Part shown: positions 5,779 to 13,481 of the stretch, piece by piece
How the letters are laid out: each line of letters begins with the position of its first letter
Position numbering within the stretch: the stretch's first letter is position 1
Assembly: GCA_039045975.1 (NCBI GenBank)
Contig: JBCCJA010000063.1
Span: 1-21,590 of the forward strand
Direction: 5' to 3'
Source of the DNA: JBCCJA01 sp039045975
Lineage (GTDB): Bacteria > Planctomycetota > Planctomycetia > Planctomycetales > Planctomycetaceae
Length of the DNA stretch: 21,590 nt
Program-made: the position numbers and the translations under genes
The notes under the pieces: model-generated
Seen by the model: only the letters and a program-made list of their open reading frames with translations
Database searches by the model: none
Told to the model about the DNA's origin: nothing

Positions 5779-8166
5779 CTAGAACTGCGACCAGTCGACC
5801 AACTCGATCTCCGGCGGCGCGACGGCGTCGAATTTCAGCCGCTGGTTCGTCTTGATCCCCTTCCCGCCGCGGCCGGTGAGTGTGCAGCGTTGCTGGCCGA
5901 CGATTTCTTCCTTGCCGTTCGATTTGATCGCCCTGAGCACGTCGGACGGACGGCGGGTCAGGGCGGCGCCGAGGACGGCGTCGTTCTTCTCCAGCGTGAT
6001 GCCGCGGACGCCCTTCCCGGCCGCGGTCAGCAGCATCACGTCGGTCAGACGGAAGTGGATCACGCGGGCCCGCCGCGTGCCGAGGAAGACCGATTCGACC
6101 TCCTCGTCGACCTCGACGTGCACGACGCGGTCGTCGTCGGATAGGCGGCAGTACCGCCGGCCCGACTTCGTGCTCGGCTCGCGGAAGATCGAGAACGGCA
6201 GCCGCATGACCTGGCCGCGTTCGGTCGCGACGAACAGGAACGGCCCGCCCGGCTCGTCGGCGTCGTCCTCGGACGGGGTGAACCGCGGGTCGGTCGTGAC
6301 GGCCGCGACGGGCCGCACGCCGTCCGCCATCTTGACGAATTTCGACAGCGGCTCGCCGTAGCCGCGGCCGGCCGGGACGTCGCGGACCGGCAGCGTGAAG
6401 CAGCTCCCGTCGTCGGCGAAGAACGCGACGGCGTCGATGGTGCTCGCCGGGCAGACGGCGACGACGGCGTCCCCCTCGCGGACGCGGGTCGAGTCGACAC
6501 TCTTAAGATTCCCGACCCGCTTGATCCAGCCGTCGCGGGTCAGGACGACGTTTGTGTTCTCTTTGACGATATAAGCGTTCGCGTCGAAGGTCTCGACCTC
6601 TTCCTCCGACCCGAGCGTCGTGCGGCGTTTCGTGCCGTATTTGTCCGCGATTTCGCCGAGTTCGTCGCGGACGAGGGCCCAGAGCTTCTTCTCCGACTTT
6701 AAGAGTTTCGTGATCCGGGCGGCCTCTTCGCGCTTCTCTTCGAGTTCCCGCAGAACGGCGTCGATCTCGAGCGTCGCGATGCGATACAGCTGCAATTCCA
6801 GGATCGCCATCGTCTGGTCGCGGTCGAGCGGGAAGGCCGCCATTAATTTTTCGCAGGCGTCCTCTTTGCCGGTCGAGTTGCGGATGATCTTGATCGCCCG
6901 GTCGATCCCGTCGAAGACGATCTCGAAGCCCTCGAGGATGTGGATCCGCTTCTCGAGGACGCTCAACTGATACTCGAGCCGCTTCCGCGTGACGGCGAGG
7001 CGGAAGTCGAGGAAGTGCCGCAGCAGCTCCTTCAGGCTCAGCCGGGCGGGGACCATTTCGTCCTCACCGCCGTCGGGCGACGGCACGAGGGCGGTCAGGT
7101 TCAGCGAGAAATTCTCTTCGAGCTTCGTGTGCTTATAGAGGTACGCCATCACGAGCTCGGCGTCGGCCGGCGACTTGACCGTGAGGACGATTCTTAATCC
7201 GTGACGGCCGTCGGTCTCGTCGTCGACCGCGAGCAACTGCGGGATTTTATTACCCTCGACGAGCGCGCCGATCTCGGAGACGAGCGGGTTCGTCGGCACG
7301 CCGTACGGGACCGAGTCGATGACCAGTCGCGTGCCGGGCGCGTCGGTTTTCTTGGCCCTTTTGGTCCGGCCGGTCTCGGCTTCGAGCTTCCATTCGCCGC
7401 GGACTTTGACCGGGCCGCGGCCCTCCTCGTACGCCCGCCGGATCTCTTTGCGGTCGGTGACGATCCGTCCGCCGAGCGGGAAGTCGGGCCCCTTGACGCC
7501 CTTCTGCATCAGCTGGGCGACGGTCGCGTCGGGGTGGTCGATCAGGTGCAGGCAGCTTTTGACGACTTCCCCCAGATTGTGCGGCGGGATATTCGTCGCC
7601 ATCCCGACCGCGATGCCGGCGACGCCGTTGACGAGCAGGTTCGGGAACCGCGACGGGAACACGACCGGCTCGTCGTTCTCGCCGTCGTAGGTCGGGCGGA
7701 GCGGGACGGTCTTGAACCGCAGCTCGCTCATCAGTTCGCCGGCGATCGCCGACAGCCGCGCCTCGGTGTACCGCATCGCCGCCTGCGGCAGCCCGAGGAC
7801 CGAGCCGAAGTTGCCCTGCCCGTCGATCAGCGGGTCGCGGAGCGTGAAGTCCTGCGCCAGCCGCACGAGCGCCTCATACGCCGCCTCGCCGCCGTGCGGG
7901 TGATACTTGCCGGTCACGTCGCCGACGATGCGGGCGCACTTCGCCGGCTTCGTCCCGGCGTCGAGCCGCAGTTCCTCCCGCATGACGTACAGGATCCGCC
8001 GCTGCACCGGCTTGAGCCCGTCCCGCACGTCGGGCAGCGCCCGCGACGAGATGACCGACAGGGCGTAGTTCAGGTACCGCCGCCGCGTCTCCTCGGCGAG
8101 CGAGACGTACTTGATGTCGGCGGCGCCGTTCGCGGCGGGTTCGGCGGACCGTTTCTTGCGGGCCAC
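5779..8166 (-). CDS. parC: Type IIA DNA topoisomerase subunit A (ParC-like, GyrA/ParC family)
   Basis: 795 residues, the DNA-cutting subunit that works with a GyrB/ParE ATPase not present in this window. The start is the GTG at 8166, because AGGAGA lies 5 nt upstream (8172-8177) and the protein then opens as usual for the family. The breakage-reunion domain is complete: DGLKPVQRRIL (49-59), the helix at 82-105, DGQGNFGS (115-122) and the active tyrosine Tyr133 in AAMRYTE. The C-terminal beta-pinwheel begins near residue 535. At the blade-1 position where gyrases carry the QRRGGKG GyrA box there is only VDSTRVREGD, and AGRGYGEPLS follows, as in ParC. A GRGGKG motif appears only near residue 765, in the last blade. 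I therefore favour topoisomerase IV over gyrase, with moderate confidence. The helix has Glu94 where E. coli GyrA has Ser83. Confidence 0.92.
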   Translation of the reverse strand: MARKKRSAEPAANGAADIKYVSLAEETRRRYLNYALSVISSRALPDVRDGLKPVQRRILYVMREELRLDAGTKPAKCARIVGDVTGKYHPHGGEAAYEALVRLAQDFTLRDPLIDGQGNFGSVLGLPQAAMRYTEARLSAIAGELMSELRFKTVPLRPTYDGENDEPVVFPSRFPNLLVNGVAGIAVGMATNIPPHNLGEVVKSCLHLIDHPDATVAQLMQKGVKGPDFPLGGRIVTDRKEIRRAYEEGRGPVKVRGEWKLEAETGRTKRAKKTDAPGTRLVIDSVPYGVPTNPLVSEIGALVEGNKIPQLLAVDDETDGRHGLRIVLTVKSPADAELVMAYLYKHTKLEENFSLNLTALVPSPDGGEDEMVPARLSLKELLRHFLDFRLAVTRKRLEYQLSVLEKRIHILEGFEIVFDGIDRAIKIIRNSTGKEDACEKLMAAFPLDRDQTMAILELQLYRIATLEIDAVLRELEEKREEAARITKLLKSEKKLWALVRDELGEIADKYGTKRRTTLGSEEEVETFDANAYIVKENTNVVLTRDGWIKRVGNLKSVDSTRVREGDAVVAVCPASTIDAVAFFADDGSCFTLPVRDVPAGRGYGEPLSKFVKMADGVRPVAAVTTDPRFTPSEDDADEPGGPFLFVATERGQVMRLPFSIFREPSTKSGRRYCRLSDDDRVVHVEVDEEVESVFLGTRRARVIHFRLTDVMLLTAAGKGVRGITLEKNDAVLGAALTRRPSDVLRAIKSNGKEEIVGQQRCTLTGRGGKGIKTNQRLKFDAVAPPEIELVDWSQF

Positions 8167-8171
8167 GGCGT

Positions 8172-8177
8172 TCTCCT
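8172..8177 (-). promoter_or_regulatory. Shine-Dalgarno site of the topoisomerase gene
   Basis: AGGAGA on the minus strand, 5 nt before the GTG at 8166. It decides the start in favour of this GTG over an in-frame ATG 25 codons upstream, which would add a non-conserved extension. Confidence 0.75.
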
Positions 8178-8342
8178 GTCGATGCGGCCCGGCACGGTAA
8201 AAGGGCGAGGCTCCGCTGCCCAGGGAACGGCCGACCGCCACCGGCTTGTTGCGTCGGACCGCCGCCGACCGTAAATCTACACAAAAGCAAATGTTGATTC
8301 CTGCCCGCTTGCGGTCCCGCCTGCCTTCGTCCGAGTACAGAG

Positions 8343-9755
8343 ATGTCGCCCAGCCGTGCCCTGTGTTTCGCCTTCTTGGTCACCGTTTGCGGCGTGCCGG
8401 CGTCTGCCGACGACCGCCCGAACGTGCTGTTCATCGCGGTCGACGACCTGAACCACTGGGTCGGGTACACAGGCCGGAACGGGCAGACGCTGACGCCGAA
8501 CATCGACCGTCTGTCGGAGACGGGGGTCTCGTTCACGAACGCCCACTGCGCCGCCCCGGCGTGCGAGCCGTCGCGGGCCGCGCTGATGTCCGGGCTGCGG
8601 CCGTCGACGAGCGCTTGCTATAAAAATGGAGATAACTGGCGCGAGCTCATTCCCCGCGGTTACTCGCTCAACGCGGCGTTTAAGAACGCGGGCTATCACG
8701 TCGCCGGGATGGGGAAAATCTATCACTCTTCGTCGGGCGGTCTCGATAAGAACTTCGCCGACGAATGGAGCGAGTATCCCGCCGTCCCGCGTGGCTCACA
8801 GAGCGGCAGAGCGAAAAAGAACTGGGGCTATCACGAAGAGCTCCCGCTCGATATGGCCGACGACGACATCGCCGATTATCACTCGGTCGGATATTTCGTC
8901 GACAAACTGAATGAGGAGCGGGAAGAGCCGCTGTTCCTCGCCGTCGGTCTTATTAAACCGCACCTGCCGTGGGCTGTGCCGCGGAAATACTACGACCGGT
9001 TCCCGCTCGAGGAGATCGAGCTGCCGCCGACGCGGGACGACGACATGAGCGACGTCCCGCTCGCCGGACGAAAGACCGGTATCCGAACCGACCACCCTCA
9101 GTTCTTAAAATCGGGCCGTTGGGACGACGCGGTGCAGTCGTACCTCGCGACGATCTCATACGTCGACGGCCAGATCGGTCGGCTGCTCGACGGCCTGGCG
9201 GCGAGTCCGCGGGCCGAGAACACGATCGTCGTTCTGTGGGGTGACCACGGCTGGCACCTCGGCGAGAAACAGCGGTGGCGTAAGTTCACGCTGTGGGAAG
9301 AGGCGACGCGGGTGCCGTTGATCGTGAGCGCCCCGGGCGTGACGCCGGCGGGGACGCTGTGTGACCGCCCGGTCGATCTGATGGGCCTGTTCCCGACGCT
9401 GTGCGACCTCAGCGGCGTGGAGACGCCGGGGCACGTCGAGGGCGACAGCTGGGTGCCGCTGCTGAACGACCCGAACGCCGCCTGGGACGGCGTCGCGCTG
9501 ACGACCGACGGCCGGGGCCGTCACGCGGTGCGCGATGGGCGTTGGCGGCTGATCCGCTATCAGGACGGGTCGCAGGAGCTCTACGACCACGACGCCGACG
9601 AGTACGAGTGGACGAACCTGGCCGACGACCCCGCCCACGCGGACGTCATCGCCGAACTCGCCTGCCGTCTGCCCGATCCGGCGTCGGAAGCCCCGGCCTC
9701 CGCGCGGCAGAAAAAGGGCACAAAGGCGGGTAAAAACGGCGCGGGCTCGAAGTGA
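8343..9755 (+). CDS. Secreted sulfatase (iduronate-2-sulfatase-like)
   Basis: 470 residues with a Sec signal peptide (about 1-22, ending A-S-A before D-D). The formylglycine signature C-x-P-S-R is intact at Cys74-Arg78, inside ACEPSRAALMSG, so it should be an active cysteine-type sulfatase needing oxidation of Cys74. Metal ligands are visible in VDDLN (Asp34, Asp35) and later in WGDHGWHLGEK. GMGKIYH and GLIKPHLPW match the iduronate-2-sulfatase-like branch. It hydrolyses sulfate esters, probably on polysaccharides, outside the cytoplasm. The last 20 residues form a Lys/Gly-rich tail beyond the catalytic domain. It is divergent from the topoisomerase gene (176 bp) and 66 bp upstream of the YjbQ gene. 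No sulfatase-maturing enzyme is encoded nearby. Confidence 0.93.
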   Translation: MSPSRALCFAFLVTVCGVPASADDRPNVLFIAVDDLNHWVGYTGRNGQTLTPNIDRLSETGVSFTNAHCAAPACEPSRAALMSGLRPSTSACYKNGDNWRELIPRGYSLNAAFKNAGYHVAGMGKIYHSSSGGLDKNFADEWSEYPAVPRGSQSGRAKKNWGYHEELPLDMADDDIADYHSVGYFVDKLNEEREEPLFLAVGLIKPHLPWAVPRKYYDRFPLEEIELPPTRDDDMSDVPLAGRKTGIRTDHPQFLKSGRWDDAVQSYLATISYVDGQIGRLLDGLAASPRAENTIVVLWGDHGWHLGEKQRWRKFTLWEEATRVPLIVSAPGVTPAGTLCDRPVDLMGLFPTLCDLSGVETPGHVEGDSWVPLLNDPNAAWDGVALTTDGRGRHAVRDGRWRLIRYQDGSQELYDHDADEYEWTNLADDPAHADVIAELACRLPDPASEAPASARQKKGTKAGKNGAGSK

Positions 9756-9821
9756 GCCTCGGACCGGTCGGTCGGTAGGACCGCCGATCGGATTCCTCGC
9801 CTCTGTCGAAGACCGCCCGTC

Positions 9822-10241
9822 ATGCCCTGGCACCGCACGCACGTCCGTCTGCGGTCCCGCCCGCGTGGTTTCCATCTCATTACGGCGGAGGTCGTCGAGG
9901 CCGTCCCGGAGATGCGCGACATCTCCGTCGGCCTGCTGCACGTCTTCATCCGGCACACGTCGGCGTCGCTGACCGTCAACGAGAACGCCGACCCCGACGT
10001 CCGACGCGATTTCGAGACCGCCGCGAACCACCTCGTGCCCGAGTCGCTGCCCTATCGGCACACGCTCGAGGGCCCTGACGACATGACCAGTCACGTCAAA
10101 GCGAGCCTGTTCGGCCCGTCGCTGACGCTGCCGGTCGCCGACGGCCGTCTCGACCTCGGGACGTGGCAGGGGCTGTATCTGTGCGAGCACCGTGACTCGG
10201 GCGGGCCGCGGTCGCTAACCTTGACCCTGTGGGGAGAGTGA
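9822..10241 (+). CDS. YjbQ/UPF0047 family protein (secondary thiamine-phosphate synthase type)
   Basis: 139 residues, the usual family length. All hallmark blocks are present: RHTSASLTVNENADPDVR (44-61, with His45), D-D-M-x-S-H (86-91), and LGTWQGLYLCEHRD (112-125). Members are small trimeric cytoplasmic proteins; E. coli YjbQ has weak thiamine-phosphate synthase activity, and the main role is unknown. It is flanked by the sulfatase (66 bp) and the DUF4159 gene, which begins only 18 bp downstream, so co-transcription with the latter is likely. No thiamine riboswitch is seen upstream. Confidence 0.93.
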   Translation: MPWHRTHVRLRSRPRGFHLITAEVVEAVPEMRDISVGLLHVFIRHTSASLTVNENADPDVRRDFETAANHLVPESLPYRHTLEGPDDMTSHVKASLFGPSLTLPVADGRLDLGTWQGLYLCEHRDSGGPRSLTLTLWGE

Positions 10242-10259
10242 CCCGAACGGGACGACGCG

Positions 10260-12710
10260 ATGGGAAACGGCCTCCGCCCGGGGCGTCGACCGGAACGACG
10301 CGACGCGTCGTCCGAAAGCCCGAGCCGTAAGGCGTCGTGCCGATCGGCCGCAGCTTGGTCCTACGCGTTACGGCTCGTGCTTTTTTGGGCAACTGCGGTC
10401 GTCGCCTCTCCCGCGCCGGCGGTCGAGATCGAAGCCGCGGCGGTCCGACGGGCCATCGACCGCGGCGTCAGTTTCCTGGAGTCGAAGCAGAACGGCGACG
10501 GGTCTTGGACGCTTAGCGGCCCGGGCGGGTTCAAAGCCGGCATGACCGCCCTGGTGACGCTGGCGCTATTGGAATCGGGCCGGACGTCAGACGACGAATC
10601 GGTCGCCGCCGGGCTCCGCGTGCTCCGAAACATCCGCGAGCCCGAGCCGTCGTTCACGTACGAGGCCGCGCTGACGATCATGGCGCTCGCGGCCGCGAAA
10701 GAGCCGCGTCGCGACTTCCCGCGGATCACGGCGTTGGCGGACCGTCTCGAACGGTCGGCCGGCCGGGCCGGTAACGCCAAGGGGGCTTGGCATTACCAGT
10801 CGAACGGGACGCCGGTCTCGGCGTTCGACCACAGCAATTCGCAGTACGCGGTGCTCGGCCTGCTCGCGGCCACCTACGCCGGCGTCGAGGTCGAGCCGAA
10901 GACGTGGCAGGCGATCCGCGATCACTGGGTCGACGTCCAGAACGGCAACGGCAGTTGGGGCTACCAGTCCGGGGGCGGGCAGACCGGGTCGATGACGGTC
11001 GCCGGGATCGCGACGCTGTCGATCGTCCGCCGCTTCCTCCGGGAAGACGTCCTCGACGCGTCCGGGGCGCCCGACTGCTGCTCGCCCGACGAGGACGAAG
11101 AACTCGCCGAAGCGCTGGCCCGGGCCGAACGCTGGATGGGGCGACGGTTCTCGGTCAGCTCCAACCCCGGGGCCGGGGGCTGGCTGCTGTATTACCTGTA
11201 CGGGCTCGAGCGGGGCGGGCGGCTGACGGGCCGTCGTTTCTTCGGCGTCCACGACTGGTACCGCGAAGGGGCCCGTTTCCTGACGCAGAAACAGTCGGTC
11301 CGCGACGGCAGCTGGCGGGGCGTCGCGACGGAGCAGGACCCGGTCCTCGGCACGGCGTTCTGCTTACTGTTTCTCTCGAAGGGCCTCGCGCCGGTCCTCG
11401 TGAATAAATTAAAAACCGACGACCTCGACGAGGCGGGCGTGGGCTGGAACCGGCATCCCGACGACGCCCGCAACCTGACCGAGTTCGTCACGACGCTGCC
11501 CGAATGGCCGCGGCTGGTCACGTGGCAGGTGCTCGACCTGCCGAAGGCGGCCGAGTCGGGCACCGTCGGCGACCTGCTGCAGGCGCCGGTCCTCTACATC
11601 ATCGACAACGACTTGCCCGAGTTCGGCGAGCGGGAATTAAAGTTACTGCGGGAATATATCGATTCGGGCGGGTTCATATTCACCGTCGCGGCGTGCGGCG
11701 AGGAGGCCTTCGGACGCGACGTCGAGGCGTTGGCCCGGAAGCTGTTCCCCGGCGAAGACCTCGCGCTCCGCCCCCTCGGCCCCGACCACCCGGTCTATCG
11801 GGCCGAGTATCTGCTCGACCCGGCCGCGGCCCCGCTGTCGGGCATCGACGTCGGCTGCCGCACGGCGTTGATCCACAGCCCGGACGACCTCGGCTGCCTG
11901 TGGGACCGCTGGCTGCCGGCCGACCCGATCGACCGCGACCCGCAACTGCTCGGCCGCATCACGCAGAAGATGCGGGTCGGCGTGAACGTCCTCGCGTACG
12001 CCACCGGCCGCGAGCCGCCCGCCAAGCTCGACGTCGACGTCACGCCCGACGCCGACGACATCGACGACCCGGTCGAACGCGGGCTGTTGCAGGTCGCGGT
12101 GTTAAAGCACGCGGGCGGCTGGGATATCGCCCCGCGGGCGGTCCGCAACCTGCTCCGCGAAGTCAACAAGGACGCCGGCCTCGTCGCGTCGACGCGGCGG
12201 TACGCCGTCGCCGCGACCGACGAAGACCTGTTCCAGTTCCCGCTCGTGTACATGCACGGACGCGACGACTTCGTCATGGCCGAGGCCGACCGCGACGCCT
12301 TGCGGACTTACATCGAGCGGGGCGGCGTGATCCTCGCCGACGCCTGCTGCGGCTCGACGGCGTTCGATCGCTCGTTCCGGGACTTCGTCAAAGAGCTCGA
12401 AATCGGGCCGCTCGAGCGGCTGCCGACGGCCCACCCGCTGCTGACGAGGTCGTTCGGCTACGACCTGTCGAAGGTCTCGCGCAGGACCGTCGCGGGCGGG
12501 GCCGACGCCCCCCTGGAGGCCGCGAACGTGGTCGGGCCCGCGGCGCTGGAGGCCGTGACGCTCGACGGACGCCTCGCCGTCATTTACAGCCGCTACGACT
12601 TGAGCTGCGCGCTAGAGAAACAGTCCTCGGCCGCCTGTGCCGGCTACTTGCCGGATGATGCGCTGAAAATCGCCGTCAACCTCGTGCTCTACACGCTGTT
12701 GTCGCCGTAG
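10260..12710 (+). CDS. Prenyltransferase-like repeat protein fused to tandem DUF4159 domains
   Basis: 816 residues. An Arg-rich N-terminus of about 32 residues precedes one hydrophobic signal or anchor segment (about 35-54). Residues about 60-390 form an alpha/alpha-toroid of the prenyltransferase/squalene-cyclase type with Q-N-G-D-G-S-W-like motifs near 77, 228 and 345. The C-terminal half holds two DUF4159-like units: VLYIIDND to about 600 (starting near 443), and FPLVYMHGRDDF to the end (starting near 659). Each has a G-G-(F/V)-I and an I-(H/Y)-S-x-(D/Y)-D-L motif. DUF4159 has a flavodoxin/GATase-like fold of unknown function, common in planctomycetes and in gliding bacteria. No catalytic residue of true cyclases (DxDD) is evident. 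It probably acts in the periplasm or at the membrane. Confidence 0.88.
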   Translation: MGNGLRPGRRPERRDASSESPSRKASCRSAAAWSYALRLVLFWATAVVASPAPAVEIEAAAVRRAIDRGVSFLESKQNGDGSWTLSGPGGFKAGMTALVTLALLESGRTSDDESVAAGLRVLRNIREPEPSFTYEAALTIMALAAAKEPRRDFPRITALADRLERSAGRAGNAKGAWHYQSNGTPVSAFDHSNSQYAVLGLLAATYAGVEVEPKTWQAIRDHWVDVQNGNGSWGYQSGGGQTGSMTVAGIATLSIVRRFLREDVLDASGAPDCCSPDEDEELAEALARAERWMGRRFSVSSNPGAGGWLLYYLYGLERGGRLTGRRFFGVHDWYREGARFLTQKQSVRDGSWRGVATEQDPVLGTAFCLLFLSKGLAPVLVNKLKTDDLDEAGVGWNRHPDDARNLTEFVTTLPEWPRLVTWQVLDLPKAAESGTVGDLLQAPVLYIIDNDLPEFGERELKLLREYIDSGGFIFTVAACGEEAFGRDVEALARKLFPGEDLALRPLGPDHPVYRAEYLLDPAAAPLSGIDVGCRTALIHSPDDLGCLWDRWLPADPIDRDPQLLGRITQKMRVGVNVLAYATGREPPAKLDVDVTPDADDIDDPVERGLLQVAVLKHAGGWDIAPRAVRNLLREVNKDAGLVASTRRYAVAATDEDLFQFPLVYMHGRDDFVMAEADRDALRTYIERGGVILADACCGSTAFDRSFRDFVKELEIGPLERLPTAHPLLTRSFGYDLSKVSRRTVAGGADAPLEAANVVGPAALEAVTLDGRLAVIYSRYDLSCALEKQSSAACAGYLPDDALKIAVNLVLYTLLSP
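10321..10377. repeat. 15-bp inverted repeat in the 5' part of the DUF4159 gene
   Basis: CGAGCCGTAAGGCGT at 10321-10335 pairs with ACGCGTTACGGCTCG at 10363-10377 at 14 of 15 positions, leaving a 27-nt loop. It ends exactly at an in-frame GTG (10377-10379) before the hydrophobic signal segment. It could be an mRNA hairpin affecting translation, or chance in GC-rich DNA. Confidence 0.5.
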
Positions 12711-12986
12711 AGATTTTCCGCGGGGGGCCGTTCTCGGGCGTTTGTGCCGGCGGATCATGCCGACGTCGGGTTCGGCGGCGACGTCGGACAGTCTTCACGC
12801 CACGAATCTGACGAATCGAAGGCCAAGCCGGTCTCGCGTGGATCTGCTTTTGTCGATTTTCCGGGTCGTCTTGCTCCGAAAGTGTTTTAAACAACGAACC
12901 CGGAGGTCGTTGCGATCGATTAAGGCGCCTGGCTCGTGAGGGAATACGCTCTCCGGGTACACAGACCGCAATGTTTCGTCCGCGGC
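12711..12986. other. Intergenic region upstream of the pseudopilin gene
   Basis: A 276-bp gap with lower GC than its surroundings and no convincing gene. It holds two copies of CGACGTCGG (12761-12769 and 12780-12788, 19 bp apart, each near-palindromic). It also holds a possible hairpin pairing 12861-12866 (CCGGGT) with 12898-12903 (ACCCGG), and an AT-rich palindrome TGTTTTAAACA inside that loop. These could be operator or promoter elements for the pseudopilin. No -35/-10 pair is clear. Confidence 0.35.
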
Positions 12987-13463
12987 ATGATTCCGAACGT
13001 CGGTGATCGACGGCCGCGTCGCCGCGGATTCACGCTTATCGAGCTGATCGTCGTCGTCGCGACGCTCGGCATCCTCGCGGCGGTCGCGACGGCCCGGTTC
13101 CGGAACGTCGGCGAAGACGCCGCCGTCGTCGCGTTGCTCGCCGACATCGACGCGGTCTTCGACGCCGCCGAACTTTTCCACGCGATCCACGGCCGCTGGC
13201 CCGACAACGCCGACACCGGCGAATTCCCTTCCGACTTCGACGGCCTGCTGCCTTCGAATTTCTTCGAACGCACGACGCCTATCGGCGGCACGTACGACTG
13301 GAACGGTCCCGGTACGAGCGCTCCGAATTACGGCGTGTACGTCCTCCTCGGCGACACCTCGATGCACAGCGACGTCGACGAACTCGCCGACGACGGGAAC
13401 TTCAACACCGGCTGGATCGAACGCCTCGGCTCGCGGCTGAACTTCGTGATCTTCGAGCCCTGA
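12987..13463 (+). CDS. Type IV pilin-like / type II secretion pseudopilin
   Basis: 158 residues from the ATG at 12987. A GTG at 12936 would add 17 residues but gives an atypically long leader. The positively charged leader ends in R-R-R-G, followed by FTLIELIVVVATLGILAAVATARF. This is the classic prepilin peptidase site (cleavage after Gly14) and N-terminal helix, with the conserved Glu at mature position 5. The soluble part has F-H-A-I-H-G-R-W-P, typical of GspG/GspH-like pseudopilins, and ends in a beta-rich region. It is probably inserted in the inner membrane and assembled by a type II secretion or type IV pilus machine encoded elsewhere. No other secretion gene lies nearby. Confidence 0.85.
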   Translation: MIPNVGDRRPRRRGFTLIELIVVVATLGILAAVATARFRNVGEDAAVVALLADIDAVFDAAELFHAIHGRWPDNADTGEFPSDFDGLLPSNFFERTTPIGGTYDWNGPGTSAPNYGVYVLLGDTSMHSDVDELADDGNFNTGWIERLGSRLNFVIFEP

Positions 13464-13481
13464 CGTCCCAGACCGCCGAGG

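Noticed and set aside
8190..8225. Possible hairpin in the GGGCGAGGCTCCGCTGCCC stretch upstream of the topoisomerase gene
   Set aside because: Only a 4-bp closing stem forms with a large loop; too weak to call a regulatory element or repeat.
9756..9821. CGGTC/GACCG stem between the sulfatase and yjbQ genes as a terminator
   Set aside because: A 5-bp stem with a 9-nt loop and no T-run; not a credible intrinsic terminator.
4081..12105. Scattered TTAA-containing codon pairs (Ile-Lys, Leu-Lys) in otherwise GC-rich genes
   Set aside because: A rough estimate from about 32% A+T predicts around 14 TTAA sites in the window, close to what I counted by eye, so no enrichment can be claimed.
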